Positions 35,613-59,249 of a stretch of DNA of 64,000 nt are shown one piece after another (positions within the stretch are counted from its first letter, which is position 1; every line of letters begins with the position of its first letter). The notes beneath the pieces were generated by a model, which was not told the DNA's origin, did no database searches, and was given only the letters and a program-made list of their open reading frames with translations. The stretch is taken from positions 12,857,969 to 12,921,968 of the forward strand of contig CM051015.1 of NCBI GenBank assembly GCA_027704905.1, read 5' to 3'. The position numbers were made by a program, and so were the translations under genes. Source of the DNA: Muraenolepis orangiensis (lineage: Eukaryota > Chordata > Actinopteri > Gadiformes > Muraenolepididae).

Positions 35613-37015
35613 TGCTGTAGTTTTTCTAATAGCGGTTTGTTCTAGAAGCTCCTCTAGTTTATTGTGACCTTCTGCCGAGGACAACAACGCAAACAAACGC
35701 AGTTTGTCTCGTTCACGGACCACTGTCACCTTCACGTCCACGGCGAATTTGAGTGATTTAAAAAATGGCGTAGTGGAGCCTGCTGGCTAGCTGACTCTCT
35801 GGAGGCTTGACCAGGATGTGGTCTGTGATTAAGCAGCCACACAGAGCCGGAAAGGGCAGCGACAGTGCTAAACGATCGCATGCAGATGGACGGACACGCT
35901 CTACTGGACTGGCTGATTGGTGGTTCATGTGAAAGTGTTTCCGGAGGATCCTCGCCTCCCGCTTGCGTGCCGTTTTAAATGTCAGCGTTGCGGTGTGAGG
36001 TCTCCTTGTTAATCCTATTGACCGGAGGGTTCCGGGACCACACGGGCATTGTGCAATCTGCTCCTCAATTTTCTCAGTCTGGAGCCCTTCCAGCTGGGCT
36101 GGTCCACCCCACTGCGGACCTGATGGTTGGATCGTTTGTTGCATGAACCCATTCACCAGGGCTTGATTCTATTGGTTGTTTGGGAGATTTATTGATAAGA
36201 GAGATTGTATTTGTTTTGGTGACATGTCGCATCATGTGGCTGGGAACATGGGACCATTTTTTGGAGATTTTTGTGTTTTACTTTTTCCATTTGTCCCCCT
36301 ATGTATTCATCATACATTTCCGGAGCGTTGCGACACTTGTTTTAAAGTGACGGCAACAAAATTAAAACTAGAGTCAATAATAAATGCAGAAAACCGCATA
36401 ATGTGGGACGAGGCTGGACACCTGGTCACCCTCCTATCTGTGAGGGTCACCCTCCTATCTGTGAGGGTGACTGTGAGCTCTGCTTCCCAGAGAGTCTCTG
36501 GAAGTTAAGATAAAGGGTTAAAGGGGACGGCAGCCCAGTGGCTGTTTTTAGTTGATGTTTCTTTGTTTTCCTAATGTGATGAGGTGTTAATGAGGCCCGA
36601 GGCCCCAATAAGAGGCTCATTAGAAGAAGGGCAAAGGGTCATTTAGGTCATGTATAAAAGATTAAATGGGACCACCACTTTAACTTGCACTGGGTCTTTC
36701 TTGTGACTGTACTATAGACTCCCTAGCCCCTTAGTCCCTTGGATTGTAAGATGATATGTTTATATATAGACAACGGATAGAAAGAGCCGGATGCAGAGCT
36801 GACAATTATATTGTATAGATGCTGTTGACCGAGTATAATAATAATAATAATACATGTATTTTATAGAGCGCTTCTAATGACACAAACAACAGGGCAACAA
36901 CATAAAACACAACACTGTTTACACATTAAAAGCCGTTCTGAACAGGTGCGTTTTGGTGAGTGACCTTAACATGGATGGATGGATACGTTTGGGGAGAGAG
37001 TTGTGACAGAGACTG
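35613..37015. other. Spacer without recognisable gene
   Basis: Open frames are short and show no family resemblance. A 36-bp direct repeat around 'caccctcctatctgtgaggg' occurs at about 36425-36465. A stretch at 36835-36960 resembles dispersed fish repeats of the 'tatagagcgcttc' type. Confidence 0.4.
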
Positions 37016-37074
37016 AGTGTGTCTGTCTGTGTGTGTGTGTCACACACACACACATCATCACGAGATCATCATGA

Positions 37075-37135
37075 GATCATCACGTTCACTAGATGTGTGT
37101 GTGACACACACACACATCTAGTGAACGTGATGATC
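37075..37135. repeat. Near-perfect palindrome with GT/AC centre
   Basis: Left arm 'gatcatcacgttcactagat' plus GT repeats is mirrored by AC repeats plus 'atctagtgaacgtgatgatc'. There is essentially no loop. Confidence 0.9.
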
Positions 37136-37204
37136 AGAGATGATCAGAGATGTTCAGAAGAACCGATGGCCTCCTCCCTGTCGTCCGTGACGTGGCCGTC
37201 TGTA

Positions 37205-37421
37205 CAAGTCCTATGTCACAATCCTATGTCACAATCCTATGTCACAAGTCCTATGTCACAATCCTATGTCACAGTCCAATGTCACAAGTCCTAAGTCACA
37301 AGTTCTATGTCACAATCCTATGACACAATCCTATGTCACAAGTCCTAAGTCACAGTCCTATGTCACAATCCTATGTCACAGTTCTGTGTCACAAGTCCTA
37401 TGTCACAATTCTATGTCACAG
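37205..37421. repeat. Minisatellite, unit about 13-15 bp
   Basis: About 15 copies of variants of 'aatcctatgtcac' and 'agtcctatgtcac'. Units are contiguous, with no spacers, so this is not a CRISPR array. Confidence 0.9.
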
Positions 37422-37565
37422 GGGGCTACCACCCATGACTAACAGTAACACTCGCATTGGTCAGTTGATTAAAGTCGCCGTCACTCCTGCCTCCTGACCA
37501 GACGACGCTGCTCTGGGTAACAGTATTAAACAACTATGTTTTAACATGTTGACGTTTCTCTAAAA

Positions 37566-37566
<1 letters not shown>

Positions 37567-37625
<59 letters not shown>
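37567..37625. repeat. (GT)n microsatellite
   Basis: About 29 GT units in the spacer distal to copy B. Confidence 0.95.
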
Positions 37626-37629
<4 letters not shown>

Positions 37630-37759
37630 ACCAGTAGTCATTAAGCTGTACGTTAGAGCTAGCAACCGCTAGCTAGGGACAACCTAGGACACATACCTGT
37701 GATAACAACGACAAAGACCAAACTCTGGTGTTATTTCACACATCCCTTAGTTAGTTCAT

Positions 37760-38181
37760 TAATTAATTTGGATCTTCGCCTATATATTTTATATTTATTT
37801 TATATATATTTTTTAAATGCACTTCTATGCTTTTATATTCAAGACAATAACAATGATGAAACGGAAGTATTATGTCTGCTGCTGTCGTCTTGTCTTCTTG
37901 ACCGGTTCGTACAGGGAAGAGGTTACAGGGGCACACCGTAGAGGTGGCAAAAATGATTCCTTTCTGGGACACAGTTCACTTCGTTCAGTTCACCTAAAAG
38001 AACTAGTTCGGATTTGTTCACAAACTACCTCAGCATCACTTCCGGTTCGTCACTCAGTAGTTTCTAAGCTCTATCACCAATATATCATACGATCAGATAA
38101 AATACACATAAAACATTGATGGAGATAATACACAACTTAATCTCTCTTTATCTCGCAATATAAAGGGGTATACATGCTTTG
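37760..38181 (-). other. PARP14-B 3' flank, inverted match to the copy A 3' flank
   Basis: Runs in reverse complement of about 23541-23960 with few differences. It marks one boundary of the inverted duplication. Confidence 0.7.
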
Positions 38182-38802
38182 TTAAGAGGCCTTGAAGCTG
38201 ATGAGGTACTCTGGGTATGCCGCGGCATCGCTAAACACCACATAGATGAAGGGGCTCTGGAGGTTGTTCACGGCACTGTCGTGAAGTCCGCCGTGCGGGT
38301 TGCTGGGGTCCAGCGGGGTCGGCTCAATCATATCTCTGATCCCCAGGCAGGGCTTCCCCACCAGCACCCGAGCCTGGTACATGTACTTCACCCCCTGGGC
38401 GTCCGGGTTGGAGAACTGGTCGTCGCAGGAGTAACAGGAGTTCTTGCAAAAATAAGTTCCGTTGCCGTACAAAGTGGCTGTGGAAAAATTTGACGACCAA
38501 AAAAAAAGACAATTCATCAGCGTTAATACGAATTTTGGGTAGAAAACCGAATAAATAGTAAATACAAGATTCCACATACAAGATGACTTTTATTGCCATT
38601 TGCAACAAGTACAATGGAATGCTTACCCCCATTCCCTCCCGCAGTATGAATTTCCTACAACAACAGTATACTAAACTATACAATACTATACAATACTATA
38701 CAATACTATACTCTAGAAACAACACTATATACTATATACTTTTGACTGTACTTAATAATATAAACAACACTATACTATAACAATACTGTACACCATAACA
38801 CC

Positions 38803-38836
38803 CTGTGGTGTGTGTGTGTGTGTGGTGTGTGTGTGT

Positions 38837-38930
<94 letters not shown>

Positions 38931-38935
38931 TGGTG
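38803..38935. repeat. (GT)n in PARP14-B intron 25
   Basis: Interrupted GT tract next to the exon 25 donor, homologous to the CA tract at 22965-23057. Confidence 0.95.
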
Positions 38936-40504
38936 TCTTACCGTTCCTTCCACAGAAGCTTCTGTTGAAGCCATAGCTGTTGACCTTTTGGCAGATCTCT
39001 GCCGTGCTGCCATGGTACAGGTTTATCTCATTCTTGGTCTTGGGATATTTCTTGTCCAGCATCTGTTTTTTCACAGCGTATTTCTGCCATTGCTCTTGGT
39101 TCTGAATCCTCTGAATCTGTATTATTAAATATTAGTAGTAGTAGCAGCAGTCAAGACAAGAGAATACATAACAAGCTAAATATATAATACTCCCGACTGT
39201 CAGTGCGTTGCTCTACCCAACAGTTTTTATCTAAAACACTCCTACCTTACCTTGACCACTGTATATGTTGGGTGGATTTGGTCACTGGGATTTTTGGATG
39301 TTTTGAGGAAATGTGTCTGAATTGTTTGGTATTCTTTGGAGGTAGGAGACAGATTCACTTCATCCATCATCTTGTTTTCCATCCTGTCCCAGTTTCGTGG
39401 CGGCTCTATAACGGCTAAGACATGACACATTAGAGACACACATTACTGCTTTGCTGTCCCTATTGTTTTGGATCATCTCATTTCTAGCACCATCTGACTC
39501 AATTAACATATCATTTAAATCGTCATTTGGAAGGTCAATTAATGTTGAGGTCACCAAGCCCAACATCTTAAGCAGCCAGATGGACAGCAGCCAGTATACT
39601 TAATGTGGAAAATACATTTGACGAGGTCGCAAGCACATATTATGTGATTGTGGAGAAAATGGACAAATGTCAGAATCAGATTTCCCCATCTCCATGGAGA
39701 CCCCAGTGGTCTTAATTAATGCAACCAACTTTCTATGATCAAACCATAACCACATTTTATAACAAGCATATAAAAGTATATAACAAGTTTGTCTGCAAAG
39801 GACAATAAAATAATACAATTTTTAAGTATACTATATTTACTCTCTCACAAAAGTGTTATAAGGATTACTTGTTTCAGAATCAGCCTTCAGGGTCCTCTTT
39901 ATTTTAGCGGTGGTTCCATTCTTGTCTGTCCGCACCATGTTGGCCAGGTTCACAGTGTAGGTCTGCCACTGCCTGGTGTAGCTGATGCTGGACTGTTTTT
40001 TATGCGCGGCTTGCTCAAGATCTAAACTCACGGCCTGGTCCAGCTCTACCCATGTCTCGCCATCGCTGACCTCCCATTGCACCGTCTCCCTCAGCCTCTT
40101 CTCCTCGTCCTGACGGATCACATACTCCTTGGTTTTTTGCAGAAAGTTCTCCATCTGGCGAACCAAAGTGAGGGCGTCCTCCGTCTTTCCTGAGGCGATG
40201 GCTTTGTCCGGGGATGAAATACTGACACACACCTGGAGGCTCCGGCTCAGAGCCACGATGTGCTGTTTCTCCCAGTCGTGAAGCAGAGGCAGGTGGGGTG
40301 AGCAGATCGAGTACAGCTTCCAGTCCTCAGTCACCAGTTCATCCACAAGTTTCTTGACTTTTTTCATGTCACTCGAACAGCAGCCAAGCACCTCAACCTC
40401 CACTTTGGGGAAAGTCACATCTCGGCAGGCACTGGCCAGACACAGGGAGGGCTGCTGGGGAGGGGGCACAGCTGCTTTCTGGGAGGCAGGTCTTTTTGCT
40501 GCAA

Positions 40505-40786
40505 CATATATATATACACATTAGTGTATTGCTTACTAAAGAAGTATTTCCTCTGTAAAGTATGGCTTTTCATAAAACAGGCTGTCTATGCAGTAGAACA
40601 AAATCGAATAATAAAAAAAAAAAAAAAATAGAAATAACTGTCAAAAAAAGTCTGCCAGATGACGCGTCACTCTTCAGACTTCAGATTTCACTCTTCAGAC
40701 TGAAATCATTTGAAATAAATTACAACTCATTGTTGTCATAAGGCCTTGAGCATTGCCCCTTTGTAATGTAGATACAATTGAATTAC
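40505..40786 (-). other. Deletion junction in copy B joining exon 8 to exon 23
   Basis: To one side (up to about 40690) the intron matches A around 21250-21440; to the other (from about 40700) it matches A around 17056-17145. About 4.1 kb with 14 exons is missing. The word 'cactcttcagact' appears twice around the joint, which suggests short templated repair. Confidence 0.85.
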
Positions 40787-43700
40787 CTATTGTGTTAGGC
40801 ACTTGTACATGTGGAATGGCTGCAGTTTGGGAGGCACTTGGTGGAGGAATGAATGGTGTTTTGGTTGTGTTGGGATCTGCTAGATGGTAACCCTGTGTCA
40901 CAAGGTAAGGAAAGCTGCCTTTAAAACAGTGTCACTTGATATCATCAAACATTTTCATAATGAACATTGGGCTATTCAAAATGTCCATTTGCAATTTGTG
41001 AAAATACAGTTGTGCTAAAAGGACATTCATTCAAATGTTAAAATGAACCACCTACCAAGCCTTCCAGGGCAGATTTAAATCCTGCGACTGTTTTGGGATC
41101 AGACTCAGTTAGATGGATTTGGGTCAATGCTCCACAACCCGAACCAATGAAGCAGCTAATCCCCTTCATTATTGCTTCACAACTCTCTTTTACGGGAAAC
41201 CCAAAAGTTCCACATCCTAGTGCTGGCATGCCCACAGACTCACACTGGTTGCTAGAAGCCTTTAAAAGACTTTGCAAGACTGCATTTACAAGGCTTGAAG
41301 AGTTCCGATCTGAATTGTTTTGTTTCCAAACTGGGATTGCTGCATATATGAGCTTTTTGGATTTCAGAGTGCCCACGTTAGTCAGAACCACATCTCCTGC
41401 CACAAGACTCTGCTTCTCCTCCTGAAGTGCATTGATGGTGTTTTTTATCTGGGGTCCTCCAATTTCTAGGAATTGCTGCGCAACAGGATTGTTGAAGCAC
41501 ATGTTGACCAGTGGACAAATCAAAGCACCTGAAGCCTGTTTGGCAATATTACCTTGAGAAAGTGTCAATGTCACACCACCCTTGAGACCATAGTTGAACT
41601 GCTGACTGCTAATTTGTTCTGATAGTTCAAGATTACAGCCCAAGCCTTTTGCCTGCATCTTGAGGACCGATTCACTCTTTTTCAGGATCTTTGCCTCACC
41701 AGCTTTGGAGTACATGTACTTTGTGGTTATTATTGTATTGATGTGCCTATTCACCAAATCTATGGCTTCCGCGATTCGATCGCTTGTAGCTGTGACTTTG
41801 AGACATGGATATTGTGGAGATCGGCAGGGCAATATGGTGGCCCCCAAGGCTCTGAGCTGAGAATTGGCTGAGAGTTTCACGCAAGCAAATTCCACTTCCT
41901 GCAGATTTTTCAGAGGGGCGTCTTTTGTCACTACTTTCTTGTTCTCAAGACGACCTTTAACCTTAGCAAGGACATCGTCAACCACAGAACGAAATCCATA
42001 TAGTTCAATTTTGTCCCCTGAAAATTCAATGGCAATATTTTGAGAGTTCCGGGTAGATTCAAGTTCCTTTTTGAGGTCAGCATTAATAGTTTCCCATTGC
42101 TTACTAAATGTGTCCTTGTCATACTCCGCAGAAATCAAAATACTTTCTTGCTTGAAGACCTTCTGCAGTGTTTTTTCAGCTCTGTCAATGTCACCCTTCT
42201 TAGCGAGAACTGTGACAGTCTCTTTGCTACAGATAACCACGGCCACGATGTTGTCCTGAGAAAAGTAATCATTTTGGAACTTCTGTGCAAACTGTGCAAG
42301 TTTATGGGACATAAACAACTTTTTCAAAGTTAAAGTATCTTTGACTTTTTGGATTACAGTTTCTGCTGTTTGCACCCTTTCCCTGAGGCCCTTGAGATGT
42401 ATGGTGCAGTTTGCATCGTTTTTGGATAGGTCCACATCTACCAATTCATCCTTAACAAGATCGAAGATGAGACATAGCCTTTCTTTGGAGTCGAATTGGA
42501 TCTCTTTCTCTACAGTGTTTTTCCATATGTGGAGCTCATCTCTGGCCTTTTCCACCTTGATCTTGATAATTTTCACAAGTGTCTTCACTTCCTCCCGTCT
42601 GCCGACCACCACTAACTCAGAGCTGCAGATCTTAAAGGAGATGAGGGCGGTATCCACTTTGACTTCGGCACAACTACCCTTAACTGCCTGCCAGACCTCA
42701 GCCTCCATTGGAATGTGCTCCACCATGTACATCTCCAAGTGGGTCTGAACCTCTCTTCGAGCATTGGTTTCCCAGGAGGGACCAGGAGCAGGCCCAGTAA
42801 CTGCTTGTCCATTGACATCTTCAGCTCCAGTTGTGGCTGCTCAGAGATAATGTTGAAGGACACCATTGTATGAACTTTTTGAAGCGCAAACGTGAGCTCT
42901 TCTCTCAAGATCGTTGAACTCAGAAGTTCCAATGGGACAGGAATGGCTATGTCAGTTGAGAAATTTGACGGATGAAAGTGTGTTTGTTCTGTCAGCACCC
43001 TCTGGAGGTCAGGGTGGAAGAGCTGTGCAACAAACTTCTTTCCCATCAGAGTGTGTTTGGCCTCGGCCACCCTCTGAGCAACTATGGAAAAGGAGGGAAT
43101 GATAACAAATTATAATAATAAAATAATATAACAAACATAATAATAATACCGGTAATAATGATCATGATCATACCATATCATATATCATCATGCTCATCAT
43201 TCTCATAACGACAGCTTTTGTGCAAAAAATGTTTGATTACATGTTACTTTTACTATATTAACTAAGTCATAGATAGAGATATAAGATATTATATTTTCAC
43301 CAGATTATGTCATGTATAGCCATAAATAAAGAGCTCTTTGTTCATCATAATAACCAGTAATGCTAACCATAAAACATTTTGAAACTAAATATCGATAAGG
43401 GTCGATTGGTACACAACCAGCCAAAGACACTATGTAACAGGAAATAACAGTAAATGTGAATTGTGTCACAGTTGAGCTTACCCCTCCAGTCTTCAAATGT
43501 GATTACAATGCTTTGGTTTTGGTAACCACCGATAATGGACTTAATGTTGTCCCCGCCACTTCTGTTTTTATTGGAGAAATACAGTGAAAGGTATTCTTCC
43601 GGAATTTCACTCATGTCTCCTTCGATAATAACAGATTTGGTCAATTCCAAACGACAGGCCTCGATCTTTTTGTTGTTAAACTTCTTGAAAGAAGTTTTCT

Positions 43701-44641
43701 CCATGAATTGCTGTCCATCTGCAGGCACACACACACACACTTAAGTTATATAGATATATATATTACCCAATAATTACCCGTTACTCAATTTACACATATT
43801 GTGAAAGACACTAATGAAAATAAAGAATTGAATGTTTTTTTTATATGACTTATCTCACATCAAATGCAAGTTTCAGGCCAAAAAAGGTTTAATACACAGC
43901 AAGCATATTTCACCTCCATCTGTTATTCGTTAACCATTTAAAGCTCTTTGGCTCTTTGAATAAAAACCGCTCAACCTTGACCCATTATCGAACATGAAAA
44001 AAATATTTGTATTGTGCTTCTGTTAACCTGGTAATCCAAAACTGGGTTCAGACCTCGATTTTAGATTTATTGAAAAATATACATAAAATGCTAGTAGCCA
44101 TGCTACTCTTGGTTAGCATGGCTTCTCCTGTTGTACATGCTACGTCCACAGGGGGGTGCAAGAGCGCCGGTTGCGTCGAGGTCCTGCATCACAATGCAAT
44201 ACTGTTTAATTAGCTGTACATTATCCCTGAACTGTTTTTTTGTATGACTTCTATGACCTTAAACATAGAAACAGGGCTCTCTCTCTCGGTTTCCGTCTCA
44301 GAAACACCCCTCCTATGTAACCAACCATCACGTTTCAGCTAAAAAAAAGTTCTTTCCGGGTTTGTCACGTTGTGCTAACTGGTACCCACCTATGTCCTCT
44401 TTGAAGGTGACCACGATGATGTCTCCACCCACAGCCTTCCAGGTGTGCTCCGCCCGGTGGCTGCAGCGGTGGATGTACAAGGAGATGGAGTCGGCGAAGC
44501 ATCCGTCGTCCAAGCCGCTAAGGACATACCGCCGCCTGTCCACCATGTCTTCCTCCTCCTTCTCCTCGTATACTTCCAGGAATATACCATGCTTCTGTGG
44601 CTCTCTGGCATACACACCGTCCATGACTGTGGGGGTTTATA

Positions 44642-44645
<4 letters not shown>

Positions 44646-44731
<86 letters not shown>
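44646..44731. repeat. (GT)n in PARP14-B intron 4
   Basis: Homologous to the CA tract at 13081-13193 of copy A and shorter. Confidence 0.95.
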
Positions 44732-44738
<7 letters not shown>

Positions 44739-45987
44739 TTCATATTAATCGTGAGTTATTTTCTAGCTGTTATGCAAACGAAGAGTAAATCAATAATATT
44801 TATATTACAGTTGAGTTGGTCTTACAAACATGACCTCAATATAATTTAATACATGACATCAGGGATATTGATTGGATATAAATAACCAATCAACTTCGTG
44901 CATGCACCTTTGGTTACATTTTCTGAATATTTCCAAATTTAAATAAAATAATTACACAATTGGCAGTATCGATGAACCCGTCAGTGCAGAGCATAGTCCA
45001 TGCTAGGGCATGCATGGTCATTGATGAGACTGCATGATAGTGCTTACCACGTATCACCGTGATTGTAATAATAACAGTTTGATTACCTGACTTATTGGGC
45101 ATTTGGAGGAGCCATGTGTTTTTCCCATGTTTTTTAAGAACAGGATCCGTGATGCACTGTTCAAAGAACAACTCAAGGAACTCTCTGTCGCGCTCACTGG
45201 TGACACGCAGTAGTGTCGCTTGTTCCTCTGTGGCGTCATCGCCGGCTGAGGCTGAGACGCACATTGGTGTTAGAAAGTATTAGAAAGTAATCAATCACTT
45301 GAATCCCTGTGTCAGTGGAAACAGTGAGGGGAAATAAGACCATACCTGCTTGAGAAGATACCACCGTCTGTATGAGGGGATCAAAAACACGTTTTTGTTA
45401 TTACTGTTACTGTAAGCACACACGCTTTGTAAAGTCAATCTAGATAAGCATACATTTGAACGCGTGTAATTAAACATGTTTTATTCATACTGTGTGATTG
45501 ACCTGCACTTTCACGTCCTCTGGTGGCAATACGACGTGCAGCGTCACCACCCCAAGTGACCCTCTGAGATCCACTTGGTGAGTCTTCCTCGACACAACTT
45601 TGTTGCGAACTAGGAAAGAAAACCATAACGATAACAGAGATAATGTAGAATCCAATTGAAGACCAAAAAAAGGTTAAAAAATGCTGTATTAGTGAACTGA
45701 AGCCACCTTTGTCGTCGGAATAGATGAGTAGAACGCGTCGCGTGTCGCTGGGGTCCGCGCGCAGCTCCGATATCTCGCCTCCAGACCGCCGTTTGTTCTT
45801 GAAGTACAACGACAACTTTGATTTAATCTGGTCGTCCAAGTCGACAGGTAGACCCTCCACAAGTAGAGTGTTCCCTGCCATTGGCTATAACTATTCAGCA
45901 TACACCCGCGATGGACAGTTTTCAATGTCAGCTTCTTTTTTCCTATTTGTTTTTTTAGGAGCACCGCCTCTTGTTTCCTATAAGCTG

Positions 45988-46008
45988 ACTTTCTCTTTCG
46001 GTTTCAGT
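45988..46008. promoter_or_regulatory. Triple ISRE/IRF-like element upstream of PARP14-B
   Basis: On the minus strand GAAACCGAAAGAGAAAGT holds three GAAA units spaced by two bases, a stronger match to the ISRE consensus than in copy A. It is about 110 bp upstream of the ATG. Confidence 0.65.
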
Positions 46009-46009
46009 G

Positions 46010-46072
46010 TGTCACACCTATACGGAAACGCCATAAACGCCATAAACGCTGTATCCAACGACACCCTGCTTG
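46010..46072 (+). other. Orphan NMI-side first exon and donor beside copy B
   Basis: Ends CTGCTTG|gtaagtat like 11781 on the minus strand. No NMI coding exon follows; copy C begins instead. It is a relic of the bidirectional promoter. Confidence 0.5.
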
Positions 46073-46124
46073 GTAAGTATAGCAGTGGCAAAGCGTGTCT
46101 ATCACAACTGGACCTTCTGTAGAC

Positions 46125-46452
46125 CAGGGGTCCCCCAACTCTTCAGCCCGCGACCCCCAACATAACAGACAGGGGGGGGGGGAGTAATCGCGATTGTGTG
46201 TGGCTTTTTTTCAATGATGATACTGTCGTGAATCTGTCGGAATCAAAATTCCTTTATTTGTCACTCACGTTATTATTAACAATAATAATAATACAAATTA
46301 TAAAAAATAAATAAAAAATAATAATAAAATAAAAAATAAAAAAACCTCATGGGTCACATCAAGAGGATTCTGAAATCATCTCGCGACCCCCTCCCCTGGG
46401 GGTCCCGCGACCCCCCCTCGGGGTCCCGCGACCCCCACTTTGGGAACCCCTG
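46125..46452. mobile_element. hAT-type MITE, inverted counterpart of 11109-11418
   Basis: Ends CAGGGGTCCCC and GGGAACCCCTG, with left flank CTGTAGAC, the complement of the copy A duplication. The right flank has decayed to CTGTTGTC. It shows that the duplicated unit included the intergenic region. Confidence 0.8.
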
Positions 46453-46460
46453 CTGTTGTC

Positions 46461-46815
46461 ACTATATGATTGGTTGATCAAATTGTCAATCCAAACGTAC
46501 GCTCTCATTCAGTCTAAGGGCCAAAGCAACCGGGAATACTTTGGTTGAAGGATATTCTTCCCAGCAACCCAGAAAAATATCTGATTGGTTGCAATGTTTT
46601 TCCAACACAAAACCACTCAAATGCGTCGTGCATAGACCGAGAAAGACAAACAAATCAACGTAACACTGTAATATAACAGATAACAACACAGATACCATTC
46701 TCATTTATTCATTTTATTTAAATTGTATTACATTTTATTAATACAATTAATTCGATTTTTTTTGTTTCATCTGAGAGTTTCAGGGTCTTCTCTGAATACC
46801 TTGAAGGCCCTGACG
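46461..46815 (-). mobile_element. ZMYM/hAT-like remnant, inverted partial copy
   Basis: Reverse complement of about 9550-9890. The rest of the element, up to the MITE, is deleted relative to the left arm. Confidence 0.7.
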
Positions 46816-46816
46816 C

Positions 46817-46873
<57 letters not shown>

Positions 46874-46993
46874 GGTAAAGTGGTAAAGTGAAAAGTGGTA
46901 AAGTGTCGGAAGGAACGAAGGCACAAAATTACGAACATTTTCTCTCAAATCCAAAGTCTGAGCTTGAGGGAGCCGAGGGACAGAGTATGTGTA

Positions 46994-47037
<44 letters not shown>

Positions 47038-47420
47038 CGATGGTAAAACCACCACCATTTCTTATTAAACATTCACCAATAGTCTCAAGTATATGGTGGT
47101 CCAACGGGTGTGCAGCACATCGTGAATAACTGGCTATTAACCTCTGATTGTTTCACATCAAATATGATCTCCCAAATCAAAGAGACCGACAAAGTGTCTA
47201 GTAATCCAAATATAACTGATTCATTGATTGATTTAAATGTTCTCTCTCTTCCTTTAGTGTAATACTAATCCGAAATCTGCAGGGCTGAAGAGCCCTAATA
47301 AGGTGATTGATTTGAGTAAAACCTGAGTTAAAATTTTGTATCTATTATATTGTATCTAGTATCTATGTTAATACTATTATATGTCTCTCTGGGCCTAGAA
47401 ACAAAACTTGAGCATGAGAT
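46816..47420. other. Spacer between copies B and C
   Basis: Contains (CATA)n/(TA)n at 46816-46870 and (TA)n at about 46995-47034, then about 380 bp without recognisable features. No gene. Confidence 0.6.
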
Positions 47421-47508
47421 CAGATAAAGTACACATAAAACATTGATGGAGATAATACACAACTGAATTTCTCTTTATCTCGCAATATAAAGGGGTATAC
47501 ATGCTTTG

Positions 47509-58788
<11,280 letters not shown>

Positions 58789-58881
58789 TGGCTACTATTC
58801 AGCATACACCCGCAGTGTAGCGCACCAGTTTTCAATGTCAGCTTTCTTTAAGGAGCACCGCCTCTGGTTTCCTATAAGCTG

Positions 58882-58890
58882 ACTTTCTCT
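58882..58890. promoter_or_regulatory. Broken ISRE remnant upstream of PARP14-C
   Basis: Only 'actttctct' of the copy A and B motif remains, followed by unrelated 'tacatctcgt'. A single GAAA unit is left, so the core pair is lost. Confidence 0.6.
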
Positions 58891-59249
58891 TACATCTCGT
58901 ACATCTACACCAGGGGTGCCCAACCAGTCAATCACGTTCGACCGGTCGATCACGGGGAGATTCCCAGTCGATCGCGAGATGTCTAAAAATAGAACAACAA
59001 TATTGTAGAGCCGATGAATGGGAGTCGGAGGCGGCGTGTTTAGTATGGAACTCCACACTTTATTTTCCATTAAGTTTCACAACAGGGGAAACACATCTGC
59101 TACTTGCTACTGTCCAGCTAGCACACCACAACAACAACAACAACAACAACACGGTACGCACTCTAACAGGTCCGTGGTGCAACACACACTAAATACAAAC
59201 AGTGAATTATGTTCCCATAACGTTCCACCACACAAGCAACCCCCAGAAT

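Larger units (their letters stand above)
38182..45881 (-). pseudogene. parp14: PARP14-like copy B: lacks macrodomains 2-4, frameshifted in exon 7
   Basis: Twelve exons remain: 45881-45707, 45609-45503, 45367-45346, 45227-45087, 44626-44390, 43718-43482, 43081-41056, 40892-40787, 40498-39869, 39414-39251, 39116-38942, 38477-38182. They match A exons 1-8 and 23-26 in size except exon 7, which is 4 nt shorter (2026). The 4-nt loss near 42785 shifts the frame; translation stops at 42612 after about 462 aa, before macrodomain 1. Exons 9-22 are gone, yet exon 8 ends and exon 23 begins in matching phase, so the deletion alone would give a compact 1439-codon RRM/KH/macro/WWE/ART protein. The ART exons and their H-Y-L residues remain open, so the frameshift may be young, or an assembly error. 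Confidence 0.8.

Noticed and set aside
35121..36508. Several frames of 70-140 codons between the non-LTR element and copy B
   Set aside because: No recognisable domain, no splice support and no conservation in the other arm. Kept only as spacer, apart from the exon-like fragment at 35460-35612.
37205..37421. Regular short repeats resembling a CRISPR array
   Set aside because: Units are contiguous and variable with no unique spacers, in a vertebrate genome; it is a minisatellite.
45087..45264. Alternative N-terminal peptide reading through the copy B exon 4 acceptor (ATG at 45264)
   Set aside because: The cag|AGG acceptor is conserved in A, B and C, and the upstream sequence differs between copies, so it is intron.
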